Shown: piece after piece, positions 17,296 through 25,960 of the stretch
Numbering within the stretch: the first letter of the stretch is position 1
How the letters are laid out: each line of letters begins with the position of its first letter
Source of the DNA: Thalassospira lohafexi
GTDB taxonomy: Bacteria; Pseudomonadota; Alphaproteobacteria; Rhodospirillales; Thalassospiraceae
Direction: 5' to 3'
DNA length: 64,000 nt
Assembly: GCF_002844275.1 (NCBI RefSeq)
Contig: NZ_NXGX01000003.1
Coordinates: forward strand, 203,549 to 267,548
Notes under the pieces: generated by a model
Seen by the model: only the letters and a program-made list of their open reading frames with translations
What the model was told of the DNA's origin: nothing
The model's database searches: none
Made by a program: the position numbers and the translations under genes

Positions 17296-18303
17296 TTAAA
17301 CGAAACGACGGAACTCGCCCGATTTACGCGGCGGGCAGAAACGTTTCAAATAGGTCGGCGCAATAGCCTCAACACTATTTGGCGTAATGCCAAGTTCGGC
17401 AAAACCATCTGATCCTTCGGACACCACATTGTCGGTTTTAAGCAACCGCACCTGATCAAGCGTCAATGGCGGCACCGGCAACAACTGCAGGAAGAACGCC
17501 TTGATTGATGCCAACCAGAACGGAACGGGCATCAGAATGGCGCGCTGACGGGTGATGTGCAGCATGTCGCGCATAAGCGCCATAAACGAATAGACTTCCG
17601 GTCCACCCAGCTCATAGGTTTTGCCTGCTGACTTGCCTTCGACCAGTGCGGTCATGAAGGCATCGGCAACGTCACCAACATAAACCGGCTGGAATTTCGG
17701 ACCACCGTCGCCCAGCATGTCGATCTTGCCTTCGCCCAGATCAACTTTCGGCAGACCCGGCGCGCCAATCACCGGCAACACCGGCGAGAACCGCGCAAGC
17801 GTCGCAAATTTGTTCAGGAAATTGTCGTCGTGGCCAAAGATCACCGACGGGCGGAAAATCACCGCATCGGCAAAGGCATCACGAACAGCCTTTTCACCGG
17901 CGAGTTTGGATGTCGCGTAATTGGCACTGGTGTTTTTATCCACCCCCAAGGCCGACATATGCAAAAGCGTTTTAACGCCACATGCCTTGGATTCTTCGGC
18001 AATGCGTTTGGCGGCTTTGACGTGAACATTCAGGAAATTGTTTTTCCCGCGCTCATACAAAACACCCAGAAGGTTGATCACAGCTTCGGAACCGTCGATT
18101 GCCTCTTTGATCGAGTCTTCATTGCGCACATCGCAATAAACCGGAACCACCTGACCCAGATAGCCCATCGGTTTGAGTTTTTTCACACGTTCAAAGCTGC
18201 GCGTCGGAACGCGGACGATAAACTCACGCTCAAGCAGACGCTTGACGATATGACGTCCGACAAATCCGGTCCCGCCAAAAACGGTTACGATACGACGATC
18301 CAT
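17296..18303 (-). CDS. Complex I NDUFA9-family NAD(P)-binding protein
   Basis: A 335-residue atypical short-chain dehydrogenase/reductase. The N-terminus VTVFGGTGFVGRHIVKRLLE is the nucleotide-binding fold. AVINLLGVLYERGKNNF and LLHMSALGVDKNTSANYATSKLAGEKAV are typical of the NDUFA9-like group in alphaproteobacteria, related to the mitochondrial complex I accessory subunit. The active-site Y-x3-K is present as YATSK. No other nuo gene is nearby. The ATG at 18303 follows AAGGAGAG; an upstream in-frame start is unlikely. A 19-bp palindrome lies ~110 bases upstream. Confidence 0.85.
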   Translation of the reverse strand: MDRRIVTVFGGTGFVGRHIVKRLLEREFIVRVPTRSFERVKKLKPMGYLGQVVPVYCDVRNEDSIKEAIDGSEAVINLLGVLYERGKNNFLNVHVKAAKRIAEESKACGVKTLLHMSALGVDKNTSANYATSKLAGEKAVRDAFADAVIFRPSVIFGHDDNFLNKFATLARFSPVLPVIGAPGLPKVDLGEGKIDMLGDGGPKFQPVYVGDVADAFMTALVEGKSAGKTYELGGPEVYSFMALMRDMLHITRQRAILMPVPFWLASIKAFFLQLLPVPPLTLDQVRLLKTDNVVSEGSDGFAELGITPNSVEAIAPTYLKRFCPPRKSGEFRRFV

Positions 18304-18414
18304 GCTTGCTCTCTCCTTGCCGGTGTCATTGTCCGCGGCGCATTTCCAAGAAAGACACACCGGCGTTAGGTGCCTTCAAGACCGGGTGCGGAGGCCGGTC
18401 TGATCAAAATCGGT

Positions 18415-18465
18415 CCTATGGACACTCATATTGTCACATATGTGGGCAATATGAGTGTCCATAGG
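18415..18465. repeat. Perfect 19-bp inverted repeat with a palindromic loop
   Basis: CCTATGGACACTCATATTG (18415-18433) and its exact complement (18447-18465) flank a 13-base loop that itself contains the palindrome CACATATGTG. It lies 48 bases after the stop of the upstream minus-strand gene. It lacks a clean T-tail, so it may be a long-stem terminator, an mRNA-stabilising hairpin or a palindromic repeat element. Confidence 0.8.
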
Positions 18466-18513
18466 CTCTTGGGTTATATACGACGCTAAACCCGCGTCAA
18501 CAATGCGCTTTTG

Positions 18514-19416
18514 TTAATCAGCATCACCGTTGGCGGTGTTTTTTGCCAATAATTGATCATAAAGCGCCAAAAGACCGGCCTGATAGTCAGGGTAGCGCAG
18601 CTTCACACCCAACTCCTGCTTGATCCGGGTATTTACGACGCGTTTGTTATCTTCATAAAAGCTTGCCGCCATCGGGCTCAGCGTTGCGCTAGCAAAATCT
18701 TGTTCAGCAGGGGGATCAACGCCCAACAATCCACAGGCATGCGCAATCACATCCTGTGGCGGGGCGGCATCATCATCGCACACGTTATAGGCCGCGCCGC
18801 AATTGGGCTGCTTGATTGATGCCAGGACGGTCTGCGCAATGTCATGGACATGAATGCGCGAAAACACCTGACCGGGTTTGACAATCCGGCGCGCCCGCCC
18901 CGATTTCACAGTTTCAAGCGCGTTGCGTCCCGGGCCATAAATCCCGGCAAGGCGGAAACTTTGCACGCACAAGCCATGACGACGGCCAAGATCAAACCAT
19001 GCCTTTTCCGCCGCAACCCGCCTGCGCCCGCGCTTGCCACTTGGCAATAATTCGTCGTCTTCGGTGACTTCGCCGCCATCGCGGTCGCCATAAACACCCG
19101 TGGTCGACAGATAGCCAATCCATGTGCCTTCGGGCAGGATCGCCAGATCGCTACCATGATGGTGAATGACCGGATCTCCCATCCCGCCGGGCGGGGCAGA
19201 GATCAGAACATGGGTCACGCCTTTTAGGGCCGCACGGATATCTTCAATCGGCTGATCATCGGCAAAGATAAACGGTTCAATCCCGTGTGATCGAAGCAGT
19301 GCTGCTTTATCGGGGCTCCGCGTCGTTCCGGCAATCTTCCATCCATCCTCATGCAGGGCATCTGCGACAAGGCGGGCGGAAAATCCCATCCCGAAACAAA
19401 ACAGCTTATTGGTCAT
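18514..19416 (-). CDS. YeeZ-like NAD(P)-binding SDR/epimerase
   Basis: A 300-residue nucleotide-sugar-epimerase-like protein. The N-terminal FCFGMGFSARLVADALHEDGW is the Rossmann motif in the form used by YeeZ-type proteins, followed by WIGYLSTTGVYGDRDGG, FRLAGIYGPGRNALE and RIHVHDIAQTVLASI. The canonical tyrosine appears within TTGVYGD, but the Y-x3-K arrangement is not clean, so catalysis is uncertain. The ATG at 19416 (MTNKLF) begins the fold; in-frame sequence upstream has no homology-like features. It is divergent from the TPR gene. Confidence 0.8.
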   Translation of the reverse strand: MTNKLFCFGMGFSARLVADALHEDGWKIAGTTRSPDKAALLRSHGIEPFIFADDQPIEDIRAALKGVTHVLISAPPGGMGDPVIHHHGSDLAILPEGTWIGYLSTTGVYGDRDGGEVTEDDELLPSGKRGRRRVAAEKAWFDLGRRHGLCVQSFRLAGIYGPGRNALETVKSGRARRIVKPGQVFSRIHVHDIAQTVLASIKQPNCGAAYNVCDDDAAPPQDVIAHACGLLGVDPPAEQDFASATLSPMAASFYEDNKRVVNTRIKQELGVKLRYPDYQAGLLALYDQLLAKNTANGDAD

Positions 19417-19676
19417 AAGGGCCTCTGCGCGTTGGCATTCATATGCGGGTCTGAACCCAATGGATGGACCGCACAGTAACGGTCCCGCACGGTCCAGACA
19501 AAACCTTTCCGGCACCTTTTGCCGCAGGCCGGAAAATCGCAATGAATAAGACAATCATTATCTTGCCGTTTTCATGCTGTTTTTTGGGCCGTCATACATT
19601 CAGGCATGGTCGTCTAGGGGCATTTTCCCCTATGCTGCATGCTGCCGACTTCGCCAGACAGGGAGCTTCTTTCGCC

Positions 19677-20486
19677 ATGGTACGACGCCCGGCTCGCAGA
19701 TTTTTAAGACAGGCATCTCCGCTTTTGATTGCGGGTATGATCGCAATTGTCTTTGCGCCCGACGCCATTGCCCAGACCGACAGCAATGGCGGCATGACCA
19801 ATGAAGAAGCCCAGCAATATAAAGACTGCCTGAAACTGGCCCAACTCAAACCTGAAGACGGTTTTGAAAGTGCGATTGCATGGCGCGACATGGGCGGCGG
19901 CGAACCCGCCCGCCATTGCGTGGCCGTATCGCTGATGTCGCTTGGCAAATTCGAAGAAGCCGCAACCAGGCTTGATGCGCTTGCCCAAGACAGCACTGCC
20001 GACAGAGGCGTTGTTGCCGGTATGCTTGCCCAGGCCGGACAGGCATGGATGTTGGCCAACAATCTTGAGTTTGCCTGGCGCGATCAAACCCGCGCCCTTG
20101 AGATTGTTAAAAACGACCCGCAACTTTGGATCGACCGGGCAATGGTGCTTGGCATGGCCGGGGAATATTGGGAATCGATTGACGATCTCAACAAGGCGCT
20201 TGATCTTGAACCCGATCAGACGGATGCGCTGATTTACCGGGCGACGGCATGGCGGATGCTTAAAAGCTATGATCTGGCGATGACCGATATCGAAAATGTC
20301 CTTGCTCAGGAACCCGGCAATGTTCAGGCCCTTTTTGAACGTGGAAACCTGCATCGGATACAGGGTGAAAACGATCTGGCGCGCCGCGATTGGTTAAATG
20401 TCATAGAAAATTCAAACGGAACCCCTGTCGCTGATGCGGCAAAAGCGAATATAGAGAAGATGGATGTTCGCACCGAATCAGAATAG
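19677..20486 (+). CDS. Secreted TPR-repeat protein
   Basis: A 269-residue protein with an N-terminal signal peptide (RRPARRFLRQASPLLIAGMIAIVFAPDAIA, predicted cut before QTDS). It is followed by an acidic segment with NEEAQQYKDCLKLA, then about three tetratricopeptide repeats (around FAWRDQTRALEIVKNDPQLW, YWESIDDLNKALDLEPDQ and YDLAMTDIENVLAQEPG). TPRs mediate protein-protein contact in the periplasm; the partner is unknown. GGGAG precedes the ATG at 19677, and upstream in-frame starts would bury the signal. The PstS-like gene follows after 89 bases on the same strand. Confidence 0.8.
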   Translation: MVRRPARRFLRQASPLLIAGMIAIVFAPDAIAQTDSNGGMTNEEAQQYKDCLKLAQLKPEDGFESAIAWRDMGGGEPARHCVAVSLMSLGKFEEAATRLDALAQDSTADRGVVAGMLAQAGQAWMLANNLEFAWRDQTRALEIVKNDPQLWIDRAMVLGMAGEYWESIDDLNKALDLEPDQTDALIYRATAWRMLKSYDLAMTDIENVLAQEPGNVQALFERGNLHRIQGENDLARRDWLNVIENSNGTPVADAAKANIEKMDVRTESE

Positions 20487-20575
20487 GTTCGCTGCGACCT
20501 GTTTGCTTTATATGTGGTCGGTGTGACAGACCGTCGACCATAACCGGATAACACCGGATACCTTTGGGGGCCCAA

Positions 20576-21607
20576 ATGCGTCGCACGCTTGCCTTAACTG
20601 CCATTGCCGCGTCCATCGCACTTGTTTCTGCCACGTCTTTGGCACAGGCACGTGACCAGATCAGGATTGTCGGATCCTCGACCATCTTTCCGCTGACCAC
20701 CAAGGTCGCCGAATATTTTGCCAAAACCACCAATGCCCCGGCACCTGTCGTCGAAAGCACCGGTTCTGGTGGCGGGTTCAAACTGTTTTGTGGCGGCATC
20801 GGCGAAGAATATCCCGATATCGTTGATGCATCGCGCCAGATTACCGGATCGGAAACCGCGATTTGCGCGGCCAATTCCGTCAACAACATCAGCGAGATTA
20901 AAATCGGCTATGACGGCATTGTTCTTTTGGGGTCGCACGATGCACCGGCCATGGCGCTAAGCGCCCGTCAGCTTTTCTTAGCCCTTGCCCGGACCATTCC
21001 GGTTAAGGGGGCAAGCGTGCCCAACCCGAACGAAAAATGGTCGGACATCGACCCGTCCCTGCCGGATTTGAAAATCCGCGTGTATGGCCCGCCGCCCACC
21101 TCGGGCACCCGTGACCTGATGGGCCAGCTGTTGCTTGATAAAGGCTGTGCAACCTTTTCCGATATCGCCAGCCTTGAGTCATCCGACCCCGACAGCTTCC
21201 GTCTTCTGTGCCGGACCCTGCGCGAAGACGGTGCCTATATTCAGGCCGGCGAGAATGACCGCCTTGTCATCAGCAAGCTGGAAAAAGACCCGACATCCTA
21301 TGGCGTGATGGGCTTTAACAATCTTGATCGCAACCGCGACAGGCTGCAGGGCATCCCGATTGACGGTATCGAACCTGATTATGACACCATCCTTGATGGC
21401 AGCTATTCCGGGTCACGTCCGCTGTATCTCTACATCAAGGACGATCATCAGCAGCTTGTTCAATCGCTTGGTGATTTTGTCTCGACCTATGTGTCTGACG
21501 CAGTGATTGGCGACGAAGGTCTTCTGGCAGACAATGGTCTGGTACCCTTGACCGCCGATGAGCGCAAAGAAACCCATGCGCAGGCCGCAAAGTTTGCCGG
21601 CAACTAG
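20576..21607 (+). CDS. PstS-like phosphate/anion-binding periplasmic protein
   Basis: A 343-residue PBP-like protein with a signal peptide (TLALTAIAASIALVSATSLAQA) and the PstS-type ligand motifs RIVGSSTIFPLT, ESTGSGGGFKLFC and PPPTSGTRDLM. It resembles the PstS paralogues linked to phosphate or related oxyanions. No pstC, pstA, pstB or phoU is adjacent, so it may serve a distant transporter or a signalling role. The ATG at 20576 follows a GGGGG tract. The TAG stop (21605-21607) overlaps the left end of a MITE-like element: TA is the presumed target dinucleotide and the G is the first base of the element. Confidence 0.85.
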   Translation: MRRTLALTAIAASIALVSATSLAQARDQIRIVGSSTIFPLTTKVAEYFAKTTNAPAPVVESTGSGGGFKLFCGGIGEEYPDIVDASRQITGSETAICAANSVNNISEIKIGYDGIVLLGSHDAPAMALSARQLFLALARTIPVKGASVPNPNEKWSDIDPSLPDLKIRVYGPPPTSGTRDLMGQLLLDKGCATFSDIASLESSDPDSFRLLCRTLREDGAYIQAGENDRLVISKLEKDPTSYGVMGFNNLDRNRDRLQGIPIDGIEPDYDTILDGSYSGSRPLYLYIKDDHQQLVQSLGDFVSTYVSDAVIGDEGLLADNGLVPLTADERKETHAQAAKFAGN

Positions 21608-21870
21608 GGTCTGAACCCAGTTGAATGCTTGAAATGGTCGCGAGGAATTTGTGCGGATATCAGGAGCATTACCACAGCAAGGCTCGCTGCCTTGCAAGGT
21701 GATGCGACGTAATAGCCCGTGCAAATTCCTCCGATCCGAAGGACATCAGGACACTCTGCGACCTGCGGCGTCAATCCCCTTGCCCGGGGCAATACCCCGC
21801 GCGGCGAAGATTTCCTTGCATGTCTTGCTCGTTCTGATGCCATTTTAAACATTCAATTGGGTTCAGACCC
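21607..21870. mobile_element. 264-base MITE-like element with 31-base terminal inverted repeats
   Basis: The ends GGGTCTGAACCCAGTTGAAT... (21607-21637) and the complement of 21840-21870 match at 28 of 31 positions. Both ends are flanked by TA (21605-21606 and 21871-21872), the target duplication expected of IS630/Tc1-mariner-type transposition. No transposase is encoded inside, so any movement would need one in trans. The interior is GC-rich, with a small stem around CCTTGCCCGGGGCAA. The left end touches the stop codon of the PstS-like gene. Confidence 0.75.
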
Positions 21871-21911
21871 TAATCACATAACACGCACATGAATTAATGC
21901 GGCCGGGCCAA

Positions 21912-22754
21912 TCAGTCCGGCCGTTTTGCCATCCAGACCTGATTGGTGGCATAGCGCGGCGGGTTGCCTTTGAAATCAGAAAATTCCGATATCGAAACGA
22001 AACCGCAAAGTTCCAGCATCAACCGCATTTCACTGCGATGGACCCAGCGCAGATGATGCCACGCATCTTCGCGCCGAATAACATCCCCGTCGACACCGAT
22101 TTCCTCAAACCGCCAATGTTCATCGAACCGCTGGGTCAGGGGATCATTGGTGCGTTCCATCGCGGTAATCCGCAAACGACTTCCGGCCTTACCGATGCCG
22201 TCGGGCATGGGAAAAATCGGAAGTTCAACCACCTCTGGGTCACCTTCGGGCAGGCAATAACGCAAATCAGGATCGATCAGATCAAACGCGATAACCCCAC
22301 CGGGCTTGAGGTGCGCAAAAGCACGTTCAAGGGCACGGCGCTGATCATGGGCATCGGTAACTTCCTGCAAGCCGCGAAACGGGATGATGATCAACCCAAA
22401 TTGCTGCCCCTGATCCCGGCCCTGATCCCGGCCCAGATCAAAATCACACATGTTGGCATGGTGCCATGTCAGCTCAGGATAGTTGGTGCGCGCCTGTGCC
22501 AGCATCGCCTCGGACAGATCAAGTCCTTCGACAGAAATGCCCAGTTTGGCAATGGCAGCCGTAATCCGCCCGGTTCCACAGCCAAGCTCCAGAACCTTAC
22601 CCTCACCCGGCCCGACAACCTGCGAGGCGATGTTGGTATAAAACGGAATGGGATCTTCGAAAATTTTACGATCAAGATCAGCGCGAAGATCGTAACTGGC
22701 GGTATTTAGGCCCCCGACAGGGTAGAATTCATCGTAATTGGATGAACCCGTCAT
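21912..22754 (-). CDS. Class I SAM-dependent methyltransferase
   Basis: A 280-residue methyltransferase with motif I VLELGCGTGRITAAIAKLG, motif II/III-like GLDLSEAMLAQARTNYPEL and a FAHLKPGGVIAFDLIDPD strand. The acceptor is unknown. A short GRDQGRDQGQQFG duplication lies between motifs III and IV. The ATG overlaps the GST stop (ATGA), so the pair is cotranslated. The intact TGSSNYDEFYPVGGLNTASYDLRA leader resembles small-molecule methyltransferases of the Methyltransf_25 group. Confidence 0.85.
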   Translation of the reverse strand: MTGSSNYDEFYPVGGLNTASYDLRADLDRKIFEDPIPFYTNIASQVVGPGEGKVLELGCGTGRITAAIAKLGISVEGLDLSEAMLAQARTNYPELTWHHANMCDFDLGRDQGRDQGQQFGLIIIPFRGLQEVTDAHDQRRALERAFAHLKPGGVIAFDLIDPDLRYCLPEGDPEVVELPIFPMPDGIGKAGSRLRITAMERTNDPLTQRFDEHWRFEEIGVDGDVIRREDAWHHLRWVHRSEMRLMLELCGFVSISEFSDFKGNPPRYATNQVWMAKRPD

Positions 22755-23425
22755 TCAAAATCCAGCTCGGCATAATGCGGGGATGCCGGGAAACTTGCCT
22801 GCCGATCAGCCAGAATATCGCGCATCGACGGTCGGGATTTAATCCGCATATACCAATCTTTGGCGCGCGGATGTTTTGACCAGTTGATGTCGCCCATGTA
22901 GTCGATCACTGAAATCTGTGCGGCGGCGGCAAGATCGGCCATCGTCAGATGATCGCCCGCAAGCCAGTTGCGCCGTTCAAACAGCCAGCCGACATAATCA
23001 AGATGATACGCCGCATTGGTTCGCCCCGCACGCAGCACCTTGGTATCGGGCGTGCCAGTCGCAAAGAAGCGTTTTAGCAACTTCTCACCGAGCAAATGGT
23101 CGGTGACTTCGCGGTTAAATTTGCCATCAAACCACGCGACAAGGCGGCGGATTTCAGCACGTTCCTTGGCGTCAGAACCAAACAGTTTCAGATCGTCTGA
23201 ATAGACTTCATCAAGGTATTCACAGATGACAACCGAGTCACACAGAACCAGCCCGTCCTCATCCTGAAGAACCGGCACTTCGCCTGCGGGATTAAGCAAC
23301 AGAAATTCGTCGCGCCGCTCCCAGACCGGCTCGGCCTTCAATTCGAAATCGAGCTTTTTCTCGGCCAAAACCAGGCGCACTTTGCGCGAAAACGGCGATA
23401 GCCAAAAATGATGTAACTGACGCAT
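22751..23425 (-). CDS. Glutathione S-transferase family protein
   Basis: A 224-residue GST with an N-terminal thioredoxin-fold domain (LHHFWLSPFSRKVRLVLAEK, NPAGEVPVLQDEDG with the cis-proline, then SVVICEYLDEVY binding the glutathione gamma-glutamate) and a helical C-terminal domain with the N-capping LAGDHLTMADLAAAAQIS motif. It resembles the FzlA-like GSTs of alphaproteobacteria, one of which acts in FtsZ curvature and cell division in Caulobacter; by sequence alone a detoxifying role is equally possible. It is coupled to the downstream methyltransferase. Confidence 0.85.
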   Translation of the reverse strand: MRQLHHFWLSPFSRKVRLVLAEKKLDFELKAEPVWERRDEFLLLNPAGEVPVLQDEDGLVLCDSVVICEYLDEVYSDDLKLFGSDAKERAEIRRLVAWFDGKFNREVTDHLLGEKLLKRFFATGTPDTKVLRAGRTNAAYHLDYVGWLFERRNWLAGDHLTMADLAAAAQISVIDYMGDINWSKHPRAKDWYMRIKSRPSMRDILADRQASFPASPHYAELDFE

Positions 23426-23639
23426 AAACGTGAAGATACCCGACCAAGGATGAACTTTTTACAAAGACCGGACTGTTGGCGCGGCTTCTTTTTTAAAGCC
23501 ACCCGCGACATTCGTTTCAGTACCGGAATTTCAAATCTGTCAAACCACGCGGCACAGATTAAGTAAAGAGCTTCTCATCATTAGAACGGTGATTTTGATG
23601 CTTTTTATCCACATTGGCACCTTACCCATACAAAGAAGC

Positions 23640-25169
23640 CTATCTGCCCCGGCTTTTGGCCAGTTCCAGCATCCCGTCAAGATCAAGACAGGCTTCCAAA
23701 TGATCGGCCAATTCATCAAGGCTGGCATCAATCGACGCTTCAAAATTCATCCCGCTTGAAACACCATCGCCGCCAATATGCCCAAGATAGGCTTGGCGAA
23801 ACGCATCGCTGCCAAACAGCCCGTGCAAATAACAGCCCATCACCCGACCATCGGCACTGATGGCCCCATCAAGAACCCCGTCCGATGCCCCCCCAAACCG
23901 CAACCAACTGCGCGACCGATCCGGGCCATTGGTCTGCCCCATATGAATTTCATAGCCCCAAAGGGCGATATTTGGCGCTATGCCCTGATCATCGCCAACC
24001 GTCACCGCCTCAGTCTTGCGAAGGGTTTTATCCCCGGCCATCACCGTTTCAATGTCAAGCAGGCCCAAACCGGCTTCACTGCCCGGCTGCCCCTCAACCC
24101 CGTCCGGGTCACGCACCATCCGGCCCAGCATCTGATAGCCGCCACAAATCCCGATCACATGCCCACCGCGACGATAATGGGCGGCAATGTCCACATCCCA
24201 GCCCTGATCTTTCAAGAACCTCAAATCGGCCAGTGTCGATTTGCTGCCCGGTAGAACCACCAGATCACAATCACCGGGGATCACTTGGCCCGGCTTGATC
24301 AGCAACAATTCAACCCCATCTTCGGCCGCCAGCGGGTCAAGATCATCAAAATTGGCAATGCGGGGCAAATGCGGAACGGCGATGCGCATACGTGCATCAC
24401 CATTGCTATCACGGTGATATTTGCCTGCATTTTCCAGCGCAACACCATCCTCAGCCGGCAGTTTATATGCCCCCGGCCAATATGTTGCGATACCGTAACT
24501 TTTGAGGTTTCCGTGCTTGGCAATGATGTCGGTTGCCGGTTCAAACAGGGACACATCACCGCGAAACTTGTTAATCACATAGCCCTTAAGCCACCGGCGA
24601 TCGTCCGCAGACAAAAGCGCATATGTCCCGACAATCGATGCAATCACACCGCCCCGGTCAATGTCGCCGACCAGAATAACCGGAATTTCCGCCGCCTCGG
24701 CAAAGCCCATGTTGGCGATGTCCGATGCCCGCAAATTGACCTCGGCGGGTGATCCGGCCCCCTCAACCAGCACCAGATCGGCATCGGCTGCCATGATCTC
24801 GAAACTTTCAAGAACCTTGGGCAACAAGTCACGTTTTAGTCGGTAATAGTCGCGCGCCTTTGCCGTGGTCAGGACCTTGCCCTGTACCACCACCTGCGCG
24901 CCGATATCTGATTGGGGTTTGAGCAACACCGGGTTCATATGCACCGTGGTTGCCACCCCGGCGGCGCGCGCCTGAAGCGCCTGTGCCCGGCCAATCTCCC
25001 CGCCATCATCGGTCACGGCAGCATTGTTGGACATGTTTTGCGGTTTGAACGGGCGCACCCGCAATCCACGCCGGGCATAGGCCCGGCAAAGCCCTGCCAC
25101 CAGCAAGGATTTCCCGACGTCCGAGCCGGTACCTTGTAACATCAGGGCAGGGACAGATCGCACAGTCAT
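23640..25169 (-). CDS. cobQ: Cobyric acid synthase CobQ
   Basis: A 509-residue glutamine-dependent amidotransferase that amidates side chains b, d, e and g of adenosylcobyrinic a,c-diamide. The N-terminal ATP-binding part has [20 protein letters not shown] and [12 protein letters not shown]. The C-terminal glutaminase part has [12 protein letters not shown] with the nucleophilic cysteine and [11 protein letters not shown] with the catalytic histidine. Normal length. cobO, the preceding step, lies upstream on the same strand 86 bases away, so the two form a likely operon. Confidence 0.96.
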   Translation of the reverse strand: MTVRSVPALMLQGTGSDVGKSLLVAGLCRAYARRGLRVRPFKPQNMSNNAAVTDDGGEIGRAQALQARAAGVATTVHMNPVLLKPQSDIGAQVVVQGKVLTTAKARDYYRLKRDLLPKVLESFEIMAADADLVLVEGAGSPAEVNLRASDIANMGFAEAAEIPVILVGDIDRGGVIASIVGTYALLSADDRRWLKGYVINKFRGDVSLFEPATDIIAKHGNLKSYGIATYWPGAYKLPAEDGVALENAGKYHRDSNGDARMRIAVPHLPRIANFDDLDPLAAEDGVELLLIKPGQVIPGDCDLVVLPGSKSTLADLRFLKDQGWDVDIAAHYRRGGHVIGICGGYQMLGRMVRDPDGVEGQPGSEAGLGLLDIETVMAGDKTLRKTEAVTVGDDQGIAPNIALWGYEIHMGQTNGPDRSRSWLRFGGASDGVLDGAISADGRVMGCYLHGLFGSDAFRQAYLGHIGGDGVSSGMNFEASIDASLDELADHLEACLDLDGMLELAKSRGR

Positions 25170-25255
25170 TCCGGCTTCAAAACTTTCATGTAAACAGGCT
25201 TACATATAGCCATCATCACCCGGCAAACCGCGCCGTCCCCTTGATCGGATAGCAA

Positions 25256-25882
25256 TCAGAACTCAACGCCAATCTGCGCCTTGATGCCTTGTTCGCGGAA
25301 CGGATGCTTGATCATGGTCATTTCAGTGACCAGATCGGCGGCTTCAATCAGGGTGTCGGGGGCATTGCGCCCGGTCAGAACCACATGCTGATCAGGAAGC
25401 TTTTCCGCCAAAGCCCCCAAAACATCCTCAAGCGGTAAGAAATCATAGCGCAGCACGATGTTGATCTCATCAAGGATCACCATCGAGAAGCTGGGATCAC
25501 GCATCATTTCGAGTGCCTTGTTCCAAGCATCACGCGCAAGCGAAATGTCCTGTGCCCGGTTTTGGGTTTCCCAGGTAAACCCGGCCCCCATGGCGTGAAA
25601 CTCACACAAATCAGGGAATTTTTTCAGCAATTTGGCTTCACCAGTTTCCCAGCCGCCCTTGATAAACTGAACCACGCCAACCTTCATGTCATGCCCGACA
25701 CAGCGCATCGCCATGCCAAAGGCCGAAGATGACTTTCCCTTGCCCTTGCCGGTATGGACAATGATCAGGCCCTTTTTATCGATCTTCTGGGCCATCATCT
25801 TGTCGCGCGCAGCCTTGATTTTCTTCATCTTTTCGTCATGGCGCGCATTAACGTCCACGTCTGGCTGGGTCTTGTCGGTCAT
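25256..25882 (-). CDS. cobO: Cob(I)yrinic acid a,c-diamide adenosyltransferase
   Basis: A 208-residue CobA/CobO/BtuR-type corrinoid adenosyltransferase. It has the reversed P-loop VHTGKGKGKSSSAFGMAMR, the VVQFIKGGWETGE segment, MVILDEINIVLRYDF and HVVLTGRNAPDTLIEAADLVTEM. It attaches the adenosyl group from ATP to the reduced cobalt ion. The ATG at 25882 follows AAAGG; an in-frame longer form adds an arginine-rich stretch with no family match. It is likely cotranscribed with cobQ. The GH114-like gene ends 78 bases upstream. Confidence 0.96.
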   Translation of the reverse strand: MTDKTQPDVDVNARHDEKMKKIKAARDKMMAQKIDKKGLIIVHTGKGKGKSSSAFGMAMRCVGHDMKVGVVQFIKGGWETGEAKLLKKFPDLCEFHAMGAGFTWETQNRAQDISLARDAWNKALEMMRDPSFSMVILDEINIVLRYDFLPLEDVLGALAEKLPDQHVVLTGRNAPDTLIEAADLVTEMTMIKHPFREQGIKAQIGVEF

Positions 25883-25960
25883 GGTTTTATGCCTTTGTCT
25901 TTTCGGGCCGTATCGCTTTGAACATTTGCTGGCGAACAATGCGGCGAAGCGGCCCCGGGA

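Noticed and set aside
21604..21852. 82-codon minus-strand frame across the MITE-like element
   Set aside because: It spans the repeat from end to end, including both terminal repeats, and lacks a ribosome site. It is most likely a chance frame of the element.
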